DNA from: Monosiga brevicollis MX1
Taxonomy: Eukaryota > Opisthokonta > Choanoflagellata > Craspedida > Salpingoecidae
DNA length: 64,000 nt
Direction of reading: 5' to 3'
Assembly: GCF_000002865.3 (NCBI RefSeq)
Contig: NW_001865071.1
Coordinates: forward strand, 16,180 to 80,179
Shown: positions 1-10,966 of the stretch, in pieces
How the letters are laid out: each line of letters opens with the position of its first letter
Position numbering within the stretch: the first letter of the stretch is position 1
Program-made: the position numbers and the translations under genes
The notes under the pieces: model-generated
Seen by the model: the letters and a program-made list of their open reading frames with translations, nothing else
The model's database searches: none
What the model was told of the DNA's origin: nothing

Positions 1-928
1 GATAGCATTTTCAGAANGCGGGCCACAGAAATGGGTTTCTCACNCTTTCTCCGAGCAGCTGTGCTTCGTGCCGAATCCCACCAGGCTCCGTGGCTCTTCA
101 GCCTCGCTAGCGCGTCCATCAGCACACGAGCCATCGCGGCACCTCATGGTCAGATCGAGGAATTGTCTTGACAACAAATGGCAGCCCAACACGAGATCAG
201 CAAGAATGGTCCATCCATGACGGTCACGCGGCAATGTCATTTGGCCACCCGTTCATCCCTGTCGTCGCTTGCACCACAACGACGACAACGCACCACCAGG
301 AGCGCGCGCGCATGCCCAGCCCAAACACATGTACATTGAATCCAACCATTTTTTTTTTTAATGCATGTTGTTACGAATGCCACTTCCGATTGACAGGACC
401 GTACTTGTATTTGAATGGCAGGAACAATCACAATGTTTGACAGGGTTCCTTGACGAGTGTCGTCAGTATTCATCAGCATCATCCTGCAATGGTTGATCAC
501 GATTGCCAGAACTAGTGTCTTCCAGGGTGATCAGTAGCTTCTTGACATGCGTCCATACTTGCAGTCCAAAACACGAGCACAATGTCGTCGACGTAGGCCT
601 ATGCCCAAAATTCGGTGCCTGCCAAGTCATTGTAAACACATCCGTTTCCTCAGAAACGGCGGCAGCTCAGCTTAGTTTGAAAACACCTGTCGAGTTCCAG
701 GTATTATGCTCGTGAGGCTTGTTTCAGGCCAAAAAACCGCCTTGTTGAGCTTTGCATACTCACTCGGCAAGAAGTAGAAAGCCAATGGGCCCCGTAAAAG
801 TCTTGGTCTGTTACACAGCTCAAGGTGATCTCGCTTACATGTTAATCTCTTTCATAGTTTGATCAGCGATCGTTTTACTTCGATTACAACATTATCCAAG
901 CCTAACAAATAGTCTGTCACCTCTGTTA
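1..928. other. intergenic, no gene seen
   Basis: This stretch has two ambiguous bases near its left end and only short open frames without family resemblance or convincing splice sites. I see no repeat family, RNA gene or telomeric repeat. It would be the 3' flank of the helicase-like gene that follows on the minus strand. Confidence 0.5.
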
Positions 929-3900
929 TCATATCACAGCCCTCGCGGCTGCCCCGATCAAAATCTCAACGCTTTCAATCACAAACTCCACAAGGTGCCA
1001 GTGGCCTGCCGGCAGATGCTTGTCTTCCGAGTACAGCCATGCGATAAATCTTTCGCGAAAATGTCGCGTCTGCAGCGTCCCGGGCTGAAGGTCGTATCCC
1101 ATCCGCTTGGCCAGGTGGCGCAGCCGCGGATGACAGTCGGCAAGGAGGACGATGGAGCTCAAGACTCGTCCAAGGCCTTTATCGAGTGCACAGCCCGGCA
1201 GATGCTTCAAGGGGTGGCCGCCAATCCTAGATGGCATGCCACATCTGGCGCAACATTCTCGTGTGGCAGATTCAAAATCAATGTTGCACTCATCGACACT
1301 GTGCCCCGCGAGATGGCACCGGGTGCATGTGTCGTCTGATTCGGGACAGATATGTTGAGCTTTCCAGACGGCTTGAGACTGGCGAATGGTACATGGCATG
1401 CAATAGGCATGCATCAATCTCAGCGCATCCAGAAACTTGTCAGCCGCCGCCTTGTGGATCAGGCGCGAGCGCGTCGTCTTGGCTCGCTTGTCTGATCTCA
1501 GGTGTGGCATCGACGCAGCCTCACTTCTTCGCGATGGTAAAGCAGCCGGGGGCAATGTAGCAGATGTTACTCGTTTCGCAGAAGACCGCGTAGAGTGTGC
1601 GCCAGATAGTCCAGAGCCTTGGTTGCCCAACAACGAGCAAGGGTGCTGCGTGGCCTCAGCCTCTGCTGCAGGGTCTGCATCAATAGGGTCGTCACAATCG
1701 GAAGAGCTCTCCATGGGTGCATCTAGGGCAGCTGTGCGCTCCGCCAGAGCCCGGGCACGCGTATGACGCAGCGCTGCCGAGGGCACGTTTGCCCTGGGCC
1801 GTGGTGACAAGGCATCGGGAGCGGATGGGACGGGCAAACGCATCGGCAAGGCCGAGGGTACCGGTAGAGATGGCAACGGTGCTCCAAGACGAGGCAATAA
1901 AGCCGTGTGAATCTGCGTAGCCTCGTTTGAAGCTGCAGCTTCTGTTGCGGGCCGAGGCACACTTCCACTCTCTGAAGTGGTTTTGGCCCGCTGATCTGGC
2001 ACGGAAGAACATGGTGCATCATCTTCTTGCAGTTCTGTCAGGGAATCAAACTCAAGCTCAAAGTCAGATGCCGTTGGTGTTGCTGGCAGGGACATGATGG
2101 GTTCTGCGGCCTCTTCGTCAAGCCGCGCTGCACGTGGTCTTGGCAAAGCATCACCCATGGCCGAGCCTGCTTCAGAGGCCAACGTCACGCCGGATGCTGG
2201 AGCTTGACGAGTGTCACTGCTCTGCACTGGCTGCGCCCGAGCTTCTTCCTGTCGCTGTGCCTGAAGCTCGGAATCTGACACCGTGGGTGAATCTGGCACG
2301 GCCATGGGCTCTGCGGTGGCTGCATCAAGTCGTTCAGCACTTGACCGTGGCAATGCATTAGCCATCACTGCAGTCTCGCCCAATGGATTGACATGTTCAC
2401 TCTGTGAGACGCTGCTTGGCTGCACTTCCTGTGCCATTTGCATGCACACGTCACAGAGAGCCTGGCCGGTGGCAAGGCATGTAGCAGCGCGGGGATCCAA
2501 CATTTTGCCAAGCGTCCACCTTCGACACAAGCTGCCCTCGACAAAGGCTTCCATGCCCGGTGCTGGGACGCACCTGACTGGCAGCCACAGCTCGGCAGCT
2601 CCGCCCTTACCATCACGGCCAGCCCGACCAAATGCCTATAGCCGATTACATGCACACCATTAGCTCAAACAACCATTGATTTGTTTTTTAAGTGAGACAG
2701 TTCCGCGGACGTTTGAGCAGCAACTCACCTGTACCAGGGTATAAACGTCATGGCCACTGCCATACCATAGCACGTGGCGGACGGTAAGCAGGTCCACATC
2801 CATGCTCAAACAGCTGGTGGCCACAATGACGTCGCATTCACTCTGTTGCCACCGCGCCAGATGGTCCTTCTGCGCCATCTCTTCCAAGTCTGCATAGCAG
2901 GGCAAGGCTGCATAGCCGCGTGCGTGCAGCTGGTCACACAGCAGCTTTACCTCGGCCACCGTGTCACAAAAGACCATCATGTGCACACGCTCCTCATTCT
3001 CCTGACGCGTCATCCGCTGGCTGTCCACAAGACCTTGCACATGCGACAAGAAGGCCCGCTGGCCGCCATGATGCACACGCAGCTCCACATTGTGACGCAT
3101 CGTTTCCAGGCGGTACAGTTTGCCCCCTGCTTGCTGACCCAGCTGTCGAAAAAGCCGCTCTTGGTCGCACATGCATAAAGTATCAGTCAAGGCCACGCGC
3201 TTGATGTTGGTCCATCCGCCAGAGGCCACGCAGGCCCCGATTTGAGCCATCATGTTCCGGTGGCTGGCATCAGAGATGAGCATGTGCGCCTCGTCCAGAA
3301 TCACGGTCCTAATGCCTTGAAAGCAAGCTCGTGCGTGCAGGGCGTCAGACCCTGCGCAAACAAACTTGTCAGTCGTGATGATAAGCACATTGAGGCCAGC
3401 TGCTACCGGCGTCGATGGGCCCAGCCACCTTTGCGCACTGTGGCCAGCCGCTTGCAGACGCCGCAGCAAATTGTCTGCCGAGGTCGCAAAAGGCACAATC
3501 CACAGCACCGTGCCGGCATGCGAGTGACAACCCAGTTTGGACATGGTACAAAGCGTCTTGTCCATGTCTAGCGGCGCGACAACAATCAGCCAGCCATCCT
3601 CGGCCCGATGCTGGTCAATGGCCGCTGCCAGGTCCAATTGTTCTTGGCTTTTAAAGCCGTGGCCCCACGAGATGCGTGCCTGCTGGGCCAGCTGGGTCAT
3701 GTAGGTTACATCATGCTCAGCTTGCGTATCCATGATGATGCGCCCGTCTGCTTCAAGCTTTGATGACCCGCTCCAGCTTATGGGGTGGCGAACTTCCAAA
3801 GCTTCCTTGGCGGCTGTGAGCTCGGCCACGCTGCGCTTGCGGTCAAGACCCAAAAAGGCATGCCAGCTTTGTGAGGCCAGCTGATGCATCAGACGTGATG

Positions 3901-6896
3901 ACATTTTGGCTTGCAATTGGTTGCTCGCTGCAGTAGCAAAGAAGTCTTTGGCCATGTTGCCCAAGGGCTGTGCCTGGGTGCGCATCAGGCTACCCAAAGT
4001 GCTCGTGGGGTCGGCAAAGAGCCGGTTTGTCACAAATGTTGTCATCCAGAAGGTCGCAGCGTGTCGCCACTTTGCCACTCCCAGCGTAGGCTGATGCAGG
4101 TAGGTGGTCATTTGTCGACGAAAGGCAGCGTAGATGGAGGCTGGGCTAAGCATGGTCTCCAGAGGCGCAATGTTGAAGAGCAAGTGGCTGTTGTTATAGT
4201 GGCGTTGAGCGTCCTGTACCTCGCGTCGCAAGGTCATGCCATCGTCGTGGCTCATGTGGTCTTCATCCTGCTCGTCCTCCAATAGATCCTCCTCTTCCTG
4301 ATCATCGTCATAGGTCCCACGGCCGCCTTTGTGAGGAATTTGAAGAGCGCCCCGCTTCTCCAGCCAGCTGGTTAGCATCTGCTCCAGAGGCTTGCACAAG
4401 AGCAAATACATGAAAATCAGCTTGCTGACTTCCTCGTCCATGTACCGAAAGGTGTGCTGCTCATCTAGAGAGAGCCCGTGGGTTTTACCCAGACGGGTCA
4501 ATATGGAGAGCTGCCTTTCAGCAAAAAACACGGCCCGTTGCCGGCCCACGCCATTTTTGTAGGATAGCCCTTGATATACGGTTGCTTGAGGTGGCAGACC
4601 TAACAAAGCGATCAGGCCAATGCAAACAGGTAAGAATGATACAATTAGCATGCCAAACTTCTCAAACAGAGTCTTTGCTCGATCGCAAGCGTACCTCCAG
4701 CCATGTGGGTGTAGGTGAGCGCCAGCTGGTTGAACCTTCCCACAAATAGAAGCCATTCCCGCACACGGTCTTCTCGAAAGGTCAGCTCTTCATCAGCTCC
4801 TTCTGAGCCAAGCTCTGGGCAGATAAATTCTTGCTGCAAGCTCGGAGTCTGGCCAATGTGATCCAATAGGGCCCGCTCAGCTGGGCTGTCATGGCCCACC
4901 CACCAATTCTTCACCCTGTTGGTCCGATCCTCCTTCCACCGTAGCCGGGCATACTCGAGAGTATGTTGCTCTCGCAGACCAGATCCCAGCAAGAGGTGGG
5001 TGTCCAAGATCTCCTTCATATCGTTGCGCATCTGTGCCAGGGCGGTCCCAATCTCTTTCACGTTGAGTTCAACACCTTGACAAACGATAGTGTGCAGTGC
5101 CTCGTCCGTCATGTTCCCGTCCGTTTGCACGTCAATATCCACTCCAACCTGCCCCTCGGCCGTGCTGGCAGAGCGAGCCGCCGCCATGCGCTGGCTCAAA
5201 AAATGCACCAGCCGTCCAGACTGTAGAAAAGGCCTGAGTTTACCCGCAGTGGCCCATCGCTGTGCCTTGCCAAACCGGAGCAAAAACAGCTTGAAAATGT
5301 AAATCAGGCCGGCCAGCGTCGTGGTCCAGCGCCGGATGTCCTGCAAGACACCGCTTCCTGTGGAAACGGCCGTGCACAACAAAAACACGTTGACAAAGTG
5401 CACCTTGTCGTTATCAAAGAGATGTAGCTCTGCATTCACCAGTGCCAGCCACAGTGCCGCCAAGGGCTCGACAAGATCCTCCCCGCTCAGTCCCGCATCC
5501 AGCGCCTCTTGCACGGCCAAGGCAGCTGTAGTTATGGTCTCCCCACGGCTGGCAAGCGCCTGGCTTAAAAAGCTGGATGGCTCGGGGGCTGGCATTGCGT
5601 CCAGTTGCAGTAAAAATTGCACCAAGCGCGCTCCAATGTTCAGGTATCTGCTCATCGTGCTAGGAGATACTTGGGGTAAAGATTGCGGCTGGACTTGATC
5701 ATCTCCAAACAAGGACGCCACGGAAGCAGCCGCCAGACCGTGCTGGGACAATTGTTCGTGGGCCTCCCAGAAGAGCTCTTGCATGCCCGACACAAGTGGT
5801 GCGGGGGGGGGGTGTCGTGGCCCAGCTTGAGAATTTGCTCTGGGGTCAGCTCGTTCAGGATCAGCGTCATGCCCACGCTATCGTAGAACGGGTGCATCTG
5901 GTGAATGCCGTGTGGGCAGCGCTTCTCCTCGGCCTCTGAAGCCATGGCCTGGGTGCTGGAGATTAACTGTTTGAACCGCTGCTGCTCCTCCAGCTCCTCC
6001 TCATTTTCGCTGACGTCGGCTGCCGAGGTATCGTGGCTTTCTTCGACAATGACCTCGATGCAGCGGGCTCCAGCACCGCGCAGCGGCTTTTGCAGCTTGA
6101 CACGTCGAGGCGGCTGATTGATATCGGGGTCACCAACGTGCTTGTTGTGCAAATGAAAGTGCAGGCTATTCTTTGTCGTGAAGCATGCCTGACAAACGGG
6201 GCAACTCACGCCGTCCAATATCGGAATGCCTTCCACGGGTACACGCGGCCCAGTCTCTGTTGCAACATCCATCGATGGCTCCTCGGGCTGCAGAGAGCGC
6301 AACACTGCTGTGGCTGCGTCTATGTCATCTTGGCTACACCGTACATGGTGCTTCTTGAGCAGATGATGAGGCACATTCCCACGGAGGACGGTTTGACAGT
6401 GCGTGCACACCAGGAACACAGAAGCAGGAGACACAAGGCAACCGATGTCAGACATGAACATCTGGGCCCCAGCCACGCCGTGCTGCTGGTCAAAGTTGAC
6501 CACACGCTTGAATGCACGCATACGTCTCTGTTTGCGACGAAAGGGCATGCTGCTGACTGGGTCCGGCAATGCTGTGTGCGCCCTTTTGACGTGGCTGCGA
6601 AGGTATGCTGCCCGATCGTGCCTGGACATGCACCGGGGTGCAGGACAGTGAAATTTGGCGTCTTCCTGTCGTTCGACTCGGCGCTGGACACCATCAATCG
6701 TGACTGTGGTGCTCTGCTGGTGCATCTATGACCACCAGATGGCCATGAGCCCCGGATCGAGACCGTCACATCTCCAAACAGCCCACCAACTCACCTGGCG
6801 GTAATGTTCATCTTTAGTATAGGCATTGGGGAACACTGCCCCGCATTTTCGGCAAGCCACCTGCCCGGCTTGTGTATCAGACACATCCGCGTCCAT
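929..6896 (-). CDS. TLH/RecQ-like helicase with C2H2 fingers (OrsD/DUF3505 type)
   Basis: Four exons fit by phase: 6896-6795, 6725-4695, 4599-2729 and 2635-929 (introns of 69, 95 and 93 bp, all GT-AG), about 1,900 codons. Splicing intron 1 completes a first C2H2 finger (CRKC...EHYRQMH). More C2H2 units follow, including the OrsD-style VCTHCQTVLRGNVPHHLLKKH. The middle (AGGLPPQATVYQGLSYKN...) matches the conserved block of fungal telomere-linked helicases. RecQ motifs follow: a degenerate motif I (APLDMDKT), DEAH, LTDT, and motif VI, QAFGRAGRDG, created across intron 3. The C terminus is cysteine/histidine-rich (CRRW...LDP...CDVC, CTRC, CARC). Exon 2 changes frame at a G10 tract (5803-5812), either a read error or a real break. 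TLH family genes are typically subtelomeric ATP-dependent DNA helicases; a nuclear role here is inferred. ATG at 6896 is chosen because it begins the first finger exon. Confidence 0.8.
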
Positions 6897-7226
6897 TGTC
6901 GGGTTGGTGTACCTCGATCGCCTAGGAGACCCTTACTCTCGCGCGAACTGGAAAAGATGACACCGGTATTTTCAGTCTGCTCTGAGCAGCTGCAAGAGGC
7001 AGGGCAGCAAGCGGTGCGCGGCGAGAGCACCGCCAATTCATCCGCGGACCGACCTCAAATAATTTTTTTTTTTCAACGTTGTCACGAAAATGTGGATTAA
7101 ATTTTATTAACATGTAAAAGAAGGATGATGAAAATAAAATTTGAAATTTACATTGAAATGTTTTAAAAATTACGAATGAAAAAAAAACACACACAATGTA
7201 AACGATCGACCGAGCGCGGTGCACGC
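6897..7226. other. AT-rich spacer
   Basis: The spacer lies between the start of the helicase-like gene and the stop of the ankyrin gene, both on the minus strand. About 7057-7195 is strikingly AT-rich (runs of T and A, with TAAATTTTATTAA-like stretches) compared with the GC-rich surroundings. It probably holds the 3' UTR of one gene and the promoter of the other. I see no coding sequence. Confidence 0.5.
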
Positions 7227-9443
7227 TCAAAGGAGCGACGCTGCTGGCTCAGAGCGCAAAAGCACCAATAACTCTGGAAAGTGCTGCTTCAGCAACATGG
7301 CTAGCTTTGCGTGCTGCGCCACATGCTGGACATGTGCTTGACTTGAGAGCCTTTGTCCCAAGAGATCGCGTTTCTGTTTGAGTTGTTCAACCCGTTGCTC
7401 CAACTGACAGTGAACCGTTTCTGATAGCTCCAGCTGCAAAGCAGCGTTAATGCCCTGGATCTGGCCATCCATTTGATCCAGCTCCCTGACAACATCAAGT
7501 CCATCGCCTGCGTTCTTCGCCAGTCCGTCAACGAGCCCGATGCACGAGGTCAGAACGGACAGGGTTGTAGCTTGCCAGTCTGCCACGTCTTGCAGCTGCT
7601 GTTCCAGGGTCTTGGCGTGCTGCATCAAGGATGCAAACCCAGCCTGATGATCATCGGCGCGCTCTGCTTGGGGATGTGCCAGCTGCACCACTTCATTCAG
7701 CACAAAGAGGCGCAGCTTGTTGAGGGTCTCACAAAGCTGTTCCCAGGCATCAGGCAGATCTTGCGGCGCAGGCACCAAAGCTGTGTTTGGGTGTTGAACG
7801 CACTGTCGCAGATCGTGTAATCGGTGAGTAACGCTGACAGCCCCTCTCGTCGCCACCGCCTCCAAAGCGTCGAGCAACTTCAGCATGAGATCCATAAGTC
7901 CATCGTTGACTTCAGTGAGCACCTGTTTGCGCTGGTGTGTCGCATCGTGCAAGGCGGTAACCTCGTCCAATATCGCCCCAAGATTCATGCATGGTGGCCT
8001 GGGTGTTGCAAAGGGGGCCAAGAGCTCAGAGTCATGCATGGCCAATGTCCGTCGCAATGATGCCAACACCGCTTGCAGTTCAAGCTGGTGCGCGCGGTCT
8101 TTTAGCTTTTGCAGTACTGATGCCAGTGTATCTTTCCCTGGTGTCAACTGTGTCAAGTGGTCACGCAGGGCTTCTTGCGCTTCACGAGCCTGGTCGAGCA
8201 AACAAACGGCCTCTTCGACTTGCGTTGAAGCCCAGTCCGTAGATGCCGCATCTCGCAGCCCTTGCTCGATGCTCTTGTGAATTTCAGCGGCAACGGTTGC
8301 CAGCTGAGGGTCGAGACAAACGATTCGAGATAGCAGCGCCTCCAGGTATTGAAAGGGATGCCCGAGGTTTTTTGTGGGTAGAAGCGCCTGAAGCTGCGCT
8401 CCCACCTCAACAACAAACGGGGCCGTAGACTATACAGGCGGGGTTGCATCAAGAGTAAGCATGAGATAGTGTGATGGGGGGCTTAAAAAAAATTGATATT
8501 ATTGAGAGGATGAGCGGTTTGAACAACACCTCTGGCTTGGGCGGGATACGGGGCAAGTGTGGCAACCAGTTTGCGTGCCAAAGGCGGCGAAGCGGATCGG
8601 GCGCTCGGCAGTCTGTAAAAAGGGACCTCATCACGTCACCATGATCCTCTTGTTGTGCCACATCAAGAGGCGTTTGGCCCATCTACAGGCACCACAGGTC
8701 ATGACACAGAGGTGAATGACACAGTGCCGAGGGAACAATCTGCACGTTGGTCCCAAGGATGACACCAAAACGTGCAACGGCGAGCTGAATTGTGTGGGAC
8801 ACAACCAAGAACATGATAAAGAACGCTTGTGGGAGGTTCTAACGTTGTTTTTGACCTCGACATCAACACCATGCTTCAACAAAAGAAGAGCCACTTCCTT
8901 GCGACCAAACTGGCAGGCCTTGTGCAGTGGAGTGTCGCCGACCTGTTGGGGTACAAACATGAGAATATCGTGCTTTAAATACTCTCACTCACGCTTGCAG
9001 CATTTGCCGCCAACGCAAAGATCGAAGCAAGCAAAAAGGCGGCGAAACTGACGGTATTTGCAGCTTGGACATCAATATTTTCCCTCAGCATGGCCGTCAA
9101 AACCTTGAGAAGACCATGCTGACAGGTCAAGAAAAGGGCTGAAGACGTGCCATTCTGTAACATCATGGCATCGACCAACATCACAGCATCATTACGCCCG
9201 TTCGCGGTGGCAACGCTCCGTGCAGTAAAACGGCCCATTTTAAGCTTTGACTTTGCGTGACACAGAACCACAGAGCAAGAAGTTTCACAACCACCAAGTG
9301 CGGGCTGTTCTACACACCCAAGTTCGGAAAGCCACGGCGGTATGAACGCGTTGAGTGCCCTTCCATTTCTCTATCAGCTGGACTGCCATGCTTTGGTTCT
9401 TAGTCCAACAAGCATTGTACAGCAGTAATCCGTCCGAGCTCAT
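7227..9443 (-). CDS. ankyrin-repeat protein with helical C-terminal region
   Basis: The last three exons fit in phase: 8942-8844, 8682-8530 and 8429-7227 (99, 153 and 1203 nt). A further exon ends at 9053, and the first begins near the ATG at 9443 (MSSDGLLLYNACW). Ankyrin repeats are recognisable as LFLTCQHGLLKVLTAML, GDTPLHKACQFGRKEVALLL and GQTPLDVAQQEDH. The final 401 codons contain no ankyrin units; they are Leu/Gln/Glu-rich and probably form helical bundles or coiled coils. Ankyrin repeats serve protein-protein binding; partner and location are unknown. The junction between the first two exons (about 9250-9330) is unclear, and an upstream exon may exist because an acceptor-like site precedes the ATG. 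Confidence 0.6.
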
Positions 9444-10966
9444 GGCAGCGGCGTTTGCTGCAAAGCCGTGTGAGATGCGACCCCTTTCAATCTGCGTAAC
9501 CACGGAAGAGTGTGTGAGCAAAGAGCACGACGAAATGGCAAGCGATCAAGAAACAAAGCAACCTCGTCACGCACACACCCACCAGCCTTTTTGACAAAAA
9601 TCTGCTTGTAAAAGTTTCTTCTTCAAGGACGGATTGCTTCTATCAACAGGAACAGTGTGTCATGGCCTGCAAAGAATGCAGTATTGAATCCAACGGCACC
9701 CACCCAAAGCCAATATGGCGATCGTTGTCGATGGGCCGCTTCTCCCGCAGGCCCGTGCCCGATTGGCGGTGAGGCGGGGTGCCAGGGAGACAGCGGCAAA
9801 AACAAAAATGGTTTTTGTGGCCACTGATGAGTCACGGGTTGCGAGCAGACAAGCAACGGCCGATGATGACATTCACGAAAGCAGAACGCACCCTTTCAGC
9901 ATTAGCACGTCAAACGCTTGAAACAAGCCGCTCCACTGATTGTTTCGGCATCTGCAAGGGTGACTCATGGGTTGAGGCCATGCCACCTTGTCGAACGGGT
10001 CACTTTGTCAAGCGTCACAGTTGGGTCTGAAAAAGTCTAGCGTCTTGGCGTAAAAACTCGGTTTGGGGCCGACTTGCGAAACCTCGTGCCCATGCAATCA
10101 TGCAAATGCAAGAGCTTGCGCCAACTTTACAATCCAGCCGAGACTCTGACTGGGCTTTGATGAAGGGTTGCATGATTCTGGCTTGAGCCGGCAGCCTTTC
10201 CCGCCGTGCGTTTCAAACAAGCATCATGAATTGGTTTTATTCAGACCGACAGATCTTCCTCCCCCTCTCCCAAAGCATGCTTGGCCCTCTAGACAACTGT
10301 CTTGTTTATCCTCCTGTCACCGTGATGGCAAATCAGTCCCAAACCCGAGCGACCATCGATGCCTCGGACTCAATTCAGGCCTCAAGCTGAACTGTGAATG
10401 TCGTCAATTCAGGTCTCAAGCTTAACTGTGAATGTCGTTAAAAGTTTAATAGTTACGACGGTCGGATTTAAAACTTTAAACGGTCATATGTAAACTTTAC
10501 ATGCGAAAAGAGTTGAAAGTTTCACTACTTTCGCGCTCTATGGTTCAATGTGACATAGATCACACTTTCGCATTCATTGCCATTTTTGAGTTTGTTTTTT
10601 TTTTTTTTTTTCGAATTCTCAGTGGCGCGCAGGTTCGCTGGGCTGCGTCGGTGCGCCGGGTCCTGGGTCAAGCAGTGACAGGCCCCCCGCGGTAAGCTGG
10701 AGCAGCACTCTTATCACGGTTCATTTGTATTGCGGTCCTCAGCCCCATCTCATCCGGCCCGCTCGGCCTCTCTTTGTTGCGCTTGTTTCAGAGGGTCATT
10801 CATCAAGCTGGTGAGCTCGGCCAACTTGTCGGCAAGATGAGCGACGTCATCAACAACAGCCGTCCTTCGGACAAGGTGAACCGCCTTGTTCACTTGCCCC
10901 TATTCTCGGTGACCGGGAAGTCGTCGATGTCTGTCATTCACCTCGTGTCTGCACGGAAAAAAGGAC
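9444..10966. other. intergenic spacer
   Basis: No gene is seen. It contains a 34-bp tandem duplication (10370-10437), a T tract near 10595-10611 and AT-rich sequence about 10440-10600. An upstream, non-coding or short coding exon of the poly(A) polymerase may lie at its right end: an in-frame-looking ATG at about 10837 is followed by a GTGAAC donor, but I could not find a matching acceptor. Confidence 0.4.
10370..10437. repeat. 34-bp tandem duplication
   Basis: Two adjacent 34-nt copies begin TCAATTCAGG and end TGTGAATGTCG; they differ at two positions. The location is intergenic. Confidence 0.8.

Noticed and set aside
929-2554. Separate 541-codon gene
   Set aside because: An acceptor at 2636 joins it to the helicase exon and creates QAFGRAGRDG, so it is the last exon of the same gene.
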